A DNA stretch of 64,000 bases, taken from Tamarix chinensis. Lineage: Eukaryota; Streptophyta; Magnoliopsida; Caryophyllales; Tamaricaceae. The stretch spans positions 496,564 to 560,563 of the forward strand of contig CM060175.1 in assembly GCA_030549775.1 (NCBI GenBank), read 5' to 3'. Shown here in pieces: positions 59,417 to 64,000 of this stretch (positions are counted from its first letter, which is position 1; each line of letters begins with the position of its first letter). Both the position numbers and the translations under genes were made by a program. Below the pieces are notes generated by a model. That model saw only the letters and a program-made list of their open reading frames with translations, made no database searches and was not told the origin of the DNA.

Positions 59417-60099
59417 CCCCATAGCCTGCCTCAATTTGAATTTTGATCTCAAAACCTAGAAATCCACCATTCTCGCCGCCGCCTCATCAGACGAGCCCTC
59501 TGCCGCCTCCGCCTATTGTCGCCAGCCAAAAAACACCCAGAACCGATCCTTGCACCACCCTATACCTAACTAGACCCTCCTTTCCCCTCGATTTTCCCTG
59601 CATGAGCCACCTCAGCCATGCAAAACCGCCAACCCAATCAACATACTCTCACCTCTTGCCACCCCTCACGCCGCCTTCTACCGCCACCCTCGCCGCAACC
59701 AGCACCTCCTCCACCCTCCAAAACACCCAGGGAACCTTCCCCTACCTTCCCATACCGTCATCTCCCCCTAACTCCCTCTCATTTTGCCTCCTTCATCTTC
59801 CACCACCTTCCACCACATTCGGCCGCCACACCAACGATCGTGCGCCACCACTCCCAGCTGTACCACCACCTTCATTCTACCCCTCTTCACCTGTTGCACC
59901 TTCCTCCACCTCAAACACCCCTCCCCTTCCTCTCCTTTAGCCTACATAGCAATATGTCCACCTCTCTTCCTCCTCCACCGCCACCACCGTCACCGCCACG
60001 CGTCGCTGCCGGTTTCACCACTGACCTTAGGTGGTGCTCTAACCTCCTCAACCCCTAAACCTTTTTAGCACAAGTGATTAATAATTTTTACTAATATTA

Positions 60100-60171
60100 A
60101 GGGTATTATTATTGTTGTTGTTATTATTATTATTATTATGGTTGGTATTATTATTATTATTATTATGGTTG

Positions 60172-60211
<40 letters not shown>

Positions 60212-60525
60212 CTTTATCATTAGTTAATCTAACTTTAGAAACCCTTTTTATATAAGTGTTAACAATTTTTAGTAATATTAATAGTAATGCCCCCTAAACT
60301 AATTTTAGGAATATTTATAAATATGGTATTATTATATAATATCTTTATCATTATTAATAACATTATCATTACTACTACTATTATTATCTCTATTATTAAT
60401 ATTATTATTTTCTTGCTAGTACTAACTTGACCATTACTACTTTTATTATTAGTGTAAATATTGGGACTCTTATATTACTATTATTCTTTTCGATTGTTAT
60501 CCTCTATTATGCTTAACATTATTAC

Positions 60526-60579
<54 letters not shown>

Positions 60580-60799
60580 TACTACTACTACTACTACTAC
60601 TTAACCTAACTTTATTTCATTATTGTTATTATTACTATTAGTATTACCGTTATCATTATCATTATTTCCTTATTAATATTATTAAAACTACTTTTTCCCA
60701 TCATCACTTTTATATATTAATATAAATATTTGGACCCTTACATTATTATTATCATTTTGGTTACTATTATCATTATTTTTTTTATTATTGTTTTTGTTT

Positions 60800-60879
<80 letters not shown>

Positions 60880-61074
60880 CTTAACATCTTTATCCTTAGT
60901 GTTATTATTACTACTACTTTTATTATTATTAGTGTTATTTAACCCGAAGTTGGTGTATTATTATTTTGTTGTTAAATAAGAAGAATACTTAAACCTTAGT
61001 ACCTTACCATTTAATATTATTCCTAATGCCTTTATCACTAACATTATTACTATGGTATAATTATTAGTTATTAC

Positions 61075-61105
<31 letters not shown>

Positions 61106-61290
61106 TTATTATTTTATTATTATTATTGTGACAAAAATATTTGAACTCTTATATTATCATTATTATCTTTAGGAATATTTGTACTTCATTGGTATTGTAA
61201 TTATTATATTATTATTAGACTTAGCCTTAAAAATGATAGGGTTTCTATCACTATAAGCATTAGCATCACTATTATTATTATTATTATCAT
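60100..61290. repeat. (ATT)n, (TTG)n and (TAC)n microsatellite tract in LTR L
   Basis: Long ATT runs (60105-60212, 60520-60580, 60845-60878, 61074-61105), with TTG (60800-60842) and CTA (60578-60600) blocks. They produce open frames of 60-70 Leu, Val or Ile residues. Confidence 0.95.
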
Positions 61291-62664
61291 TATTTTGCTA
61301 TAACTAGTATTAGTACTATTATTATAAGAATAAAGTTATTAGGTTTAATACTATAAGTATGGCATTAAATATTTAAAATAAGCATATTTTGGCTAGTAAT
61401 ATCTAGTGGGCTAACTTGAAGATAAAAACCCTAGTTTTCACGTATAATACTCCCCTTAATAATAACAATCCTAAACTTAGACTAAAATAAGGAGTGATGG
61501 TACTTTTGAGGGAAACTAATACTTAGTATTTTTCCTTTTATAGGTGAATCTAACCAAAACCCTAAGGAGTTGTAGGAGCGTGCTCCAAGCCCTGCGTCAC
61601 TTCAGGTAAGGACGTAACTAAGGCCACCTGTGTGTTATGTGTTTTACTTGCCTTGGATGCCTTGTATGATTTATATGTTGTGTTCTATATGTTATCTGGT
61701 TTTATTGTGTAGCACAGCTTGGAACCGAGGTATGTTCTCGTGCTCTTGTCTGGTATGTGCTAATATGGATATGCTGCAAATATGATGTGATGGGATGTGA
61801 CCCTTAGGACATGCATGCTTGGTTATTTGATGAGGTGTTGTGGAATGGGGGCATGAAAGAGGAAAATTAAATTAAGATAACTAAGGGGAAGTAAGTTAGC
61901 TAACGTAGGTAAGGATGACCTAGGTAATCTGTGATCCCTGATTGGACGAGAAAAGGGGATTTAAATAAAATGGAAGAGTGGGAGAAACTAAGGTTCCATG
62001 GGAGGAACTAGGGTTTGCATGGAAATAATAGGGTTTGGCATGGTAGAGATCAAGGGGTTTGCATGGGGAGGTTAAGGTCCGCATAGGGGCGGACCTTACG
62101 TATGGAAAGTTACTTTGGGACGTGGGGAAAGGCAATGAAAGGTCTGTTTGGGAGTCTGGAGGCTCGAGGTGAAAAATAGTACGTAGGATAATATAAAGGT
62201 ACATAGGGATCGACCAGGGTTTGGGGAGGAAACCCTAAATTGAGAAGGTGGAAAAAGAAAAAGAAAATAATAAAAATAAACGAGGAGGAGCGAGGTATGA
62301 GGGGAGAGTTGAGTCTGAGGAAGGCGTTATAGTAGTGTGGGTTGTGGGAGGCAAGAAAGGAAGGGCCACATAGGCCCATATTAGGGTTTCTGGTGAAAAC
62401 CCTTGGGTAAGGTGGTGAGTAGACGTTGGGGTATAAGGTGGTGGGCCCTGATCCACACACTTAGAAAATGGGATCCCAATGTGAGAAAGTGGGTTATGGG
62501 AAGGATGTCGAGGCAAGTTAGAAGGTACAAAAGTCTCAAGATATGGGGTAGGCCCTCCTGGGAGGATAAGTACAGGTATAGCTACCCATGAATGTCAAAG
62601 GTGAAAATCTTTTGAATAAGATATGTTAAGACACTAATCACTTATAGAGAAAGATGTTGAGCCG

Positions 62665-62950
62665 GACCCAGATTGGTCCATGGGCAAATAATAGTGGCAG
62701 GGTATGTTACCCTCGTGACCGGTCCACCGGCTAAAATAGTGGCAGGGCATGGCCCTCGTGACCGTTCCACTGGCTATAATAGTAGGGGATTCCATGCTCA
62801 ACAAACTAATCATAATAATGATAAGACATGGGAAAGATACAAATATTTACAGTGGAACACCTTGTGAGTCGGGCCAGACCGGTCCACCGACAAATAATAG
62901 TGGCAAGGTATGTTACCCTCGTGACCGTTCCACCGGCTATAATAGTAGGG
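62665..62950 (+). repeat. CCGGTCCACCGGCTAWAATAGTGG units in LTR L (written in part)
   Basis: Five degenerate copies of TCCACCGGCTATAATAGTGG, with CTCGTGACC between several of them. The matching array is in C (33960-34215) and, reversed, in J (13072-13410). Confidence 0.8.
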
Positions 62951-63511
62951 TTCCCGCACTCACATGGGTTGATAAAGACTATGATGTGAATCGATTATAA
63001 TTATCAGAGATCTAATGAAAAAGTTATCTGGTTCATAACCGGTATTGTTTATCTGTGTTATTGCATGATATCTACGTAATTATGTCATGTCTGTTATGTC
63101 ATGTATCTCTGTGTATGTTGGCCTTAGTGCGTCTGTTACCTTACTCAATACATAGCGTACTGATCACCCGTTTCATGGGTGCTGCTCATTCTCACAAGCA
63201 GAAGACCCATCTGAGCTTGTGCAGGTAGGAGATAATATCTTCGATGCCTACGACACTTACGAGGCATCTGGTGGAGCTGAGCATTGAGTCTAAACCTGAC
63301 TTGGGGATCGAGAGCGACTCGGTCGGACTCTGTTTCTTTTATTGGACATTGTATTATCATATTTTAGTTGTGTCTTCATACTATGCTTTATGTTTTGAAA
63401 AACTCTAGTCACGTACTCTTTGGTTTATAATCCTAAATCGCACTCTGATTTATGTATGACGTGTGTTTTATTAATAATTCGTGTTTATTGTTAACTTTAT
63501 TTAGCCTTAGC

Positions 63512-63555
63512 ACTTAGTACTGGAACGGTAGGAGTGAACCGATCTGGTACTAAGT
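63512..63555 (+). other. Conserved LTR 3' stem-loop (L copy)
   Basis: ACTTAGTAC (63512-63520) pairs with GTACTAAGT (63547-63555). Inside, CGGT and ACCG enclose an AGGAGTGA loop. Confidence 0.7.
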
Positions 63556-63646
63556 ATGGCGGTAATGCCCCCGAGTTTACGGTTTTATCCTTTCGCTTCT
63601 GCTAAACCCTACGAAATTTTTCAGTAGTAAATTTTGAGGTGTTACA

Positions 63647-63651
63647 AAAAC
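63647..63651. repeat. Target-site duplication of LTR L, right copy (AAAAC)
   Basis: Identical to 58585-58589. Confidence 0.9.
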
Positions 63652-64000
63652 CCACACTTGGAAAGTTTTACGTACAGGCACTATCCCCACAGAAGGGACA
63701 GAATAGTGGAGAGGTGTTGATTTTTCTCTTCATTTCCTCAGGAGTATACCAGAATATCATAAATGAATACCATCATGAACTAGTCGAGGAATGTTCTAAA
63801 TATCCTTGGTGTCAAATCCTTGAAAATAGTAGGGGCGTTGGTGAGACCAAAAGGTATCACTATGAACTCGTAGTGTCCATACCAAGTTTGGAAAGTTTTC
63901 TTTATAATGTCAGCATCTGTAATGCATAATTGGTGGTATCCGAACCTCAAGTCAACCTTAGAGAAGACTGTGGCACCCTATAGCTGATGGAAGAAGTCGT
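63647..64000 (-). pseudogene. Tekay element B: RT core, continuing past the window
   Basis: On the minus strand from the window edge: [17 protein letters not shown], then [18 protein letters not shown], then the catalytic box FIYDILVYS (FIYD at 63756-63767, where YxDD/FIDD is expected), then LYVKLSKCG, where LTR L interrupts. The catalytic Asp-to-Tyr change and internal stops make it inactive. It continues at 58584. Confidence 0.85.

Larger units (their letters stand above)
58590..63646 (+). mobile_element. LTR L: 5,057-bp solo LTR in the RT of element B
   Basis: TGAAATACCCC to GAGGTGTTACA with perfect AAAAC duplications. The RT frame of element B is colinear across it (LSKCG then FWFPEVAFLRH), proving both edges. 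Order: AT-rich start, C/T block (58900-60060) with a TATA box, ATT/TTG microsatellites (60100-61290), a 'ggagcgtgctccaag ... caggtaagg' landmark (61576-61610), AGGGTTTGCATGG units (61990-62080), CCGGTGG-type units (62665-62950) and the 3' stem-loop (63512-63555). No internal domain. Pro/Ser-rich frames in the C/T block and the poly-Leu/Val/Ile frames in the microsatellite are not genes. Confidence 0.9.

Noticed and set aside
59443..60058. Overlapping 146-165 codon frames
   Set aside because: C/T-block of LTR L. Frames overlap in several phases, as expected of skewed composition.
60730..60979. Poly-Ile/Val/Leu frames resembling membrane segments
   Set aside because: Translations of ATT and TTG microsatellites.

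Overview
This is a window of plant nuclear DNA, almost certainly angiosperm. It is AT-rich and gene-poor, and it is built mostly from decayed, nested retrotransposons. Plant origin rests on Ty3/gypsy chromovirus domains, a LINE whose ORF1 has DUF4283-like and zinc-knuckle features, LTRs with TGTAACACC termini, and primer sites resembling initiator-Met tRNA. I cannot name the species. No intact host gene, tRNA, rRNA or CRISPR array was found. The only host-derived coding trace is a frameshifted exon of a KH-domain RNA-binding protein at 2605-2990.

Layout. 1-6.6 kb: AT-rich intergenic DNA with the KH pseudoexon and a Copia-like LTR trace. 6.6-18.4 kb: giant LTRs K (+), H (-) and I (-); I is split by solo LTR J (-), which has a perfect 5-bp target duplication. 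19.5-35.4 kb: one LINE whose ORF2 is broken by solo LTR E (+) and by gag-only element C (+). 35.4-37 kb: a Tat/Athila-like LTR trace. 37-43.7 kb: LTRs F and G (-), with an uncharacterised 146-codon ORF just beyond F's primer site. 43.7-50 kb: a Tekay-like gag-protease fragment (+) and gag-only element D (+). 50-55.1 kb: degenerate Ty3/gypsy element A (-) with its LTR and the integrase tail of a second copy. 55.1-64 kb: Tekay chromovirus B (-), interrupted by a 5'-truncated LINE and by solo LTR L (+, 5,057 bp, perfect AAAAC target duplication).

The unifying theme is a family of unusually long LTRs (about 3.4-5.1 kb) covering roughly 60% of the window. Members share termini, a TATA box followed by a long C/T-rich leader, internal minisatellites and a stem-loop about 100 bp before the 3' end. 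The stem-loop's primary sequence differs between copies while base pairing is kept. Elements C and D carry gag but no pol. Their junction between polypurine tract and LTR resembles that of Tekay element B, so they may be non-autonomous derivatives mobilised by Tekay-type elements. The best candidates for something undescribed are the paired-base-conserved stem-loop, the tandem primer-site palindromes of element C, and the ORF next to LTR F.
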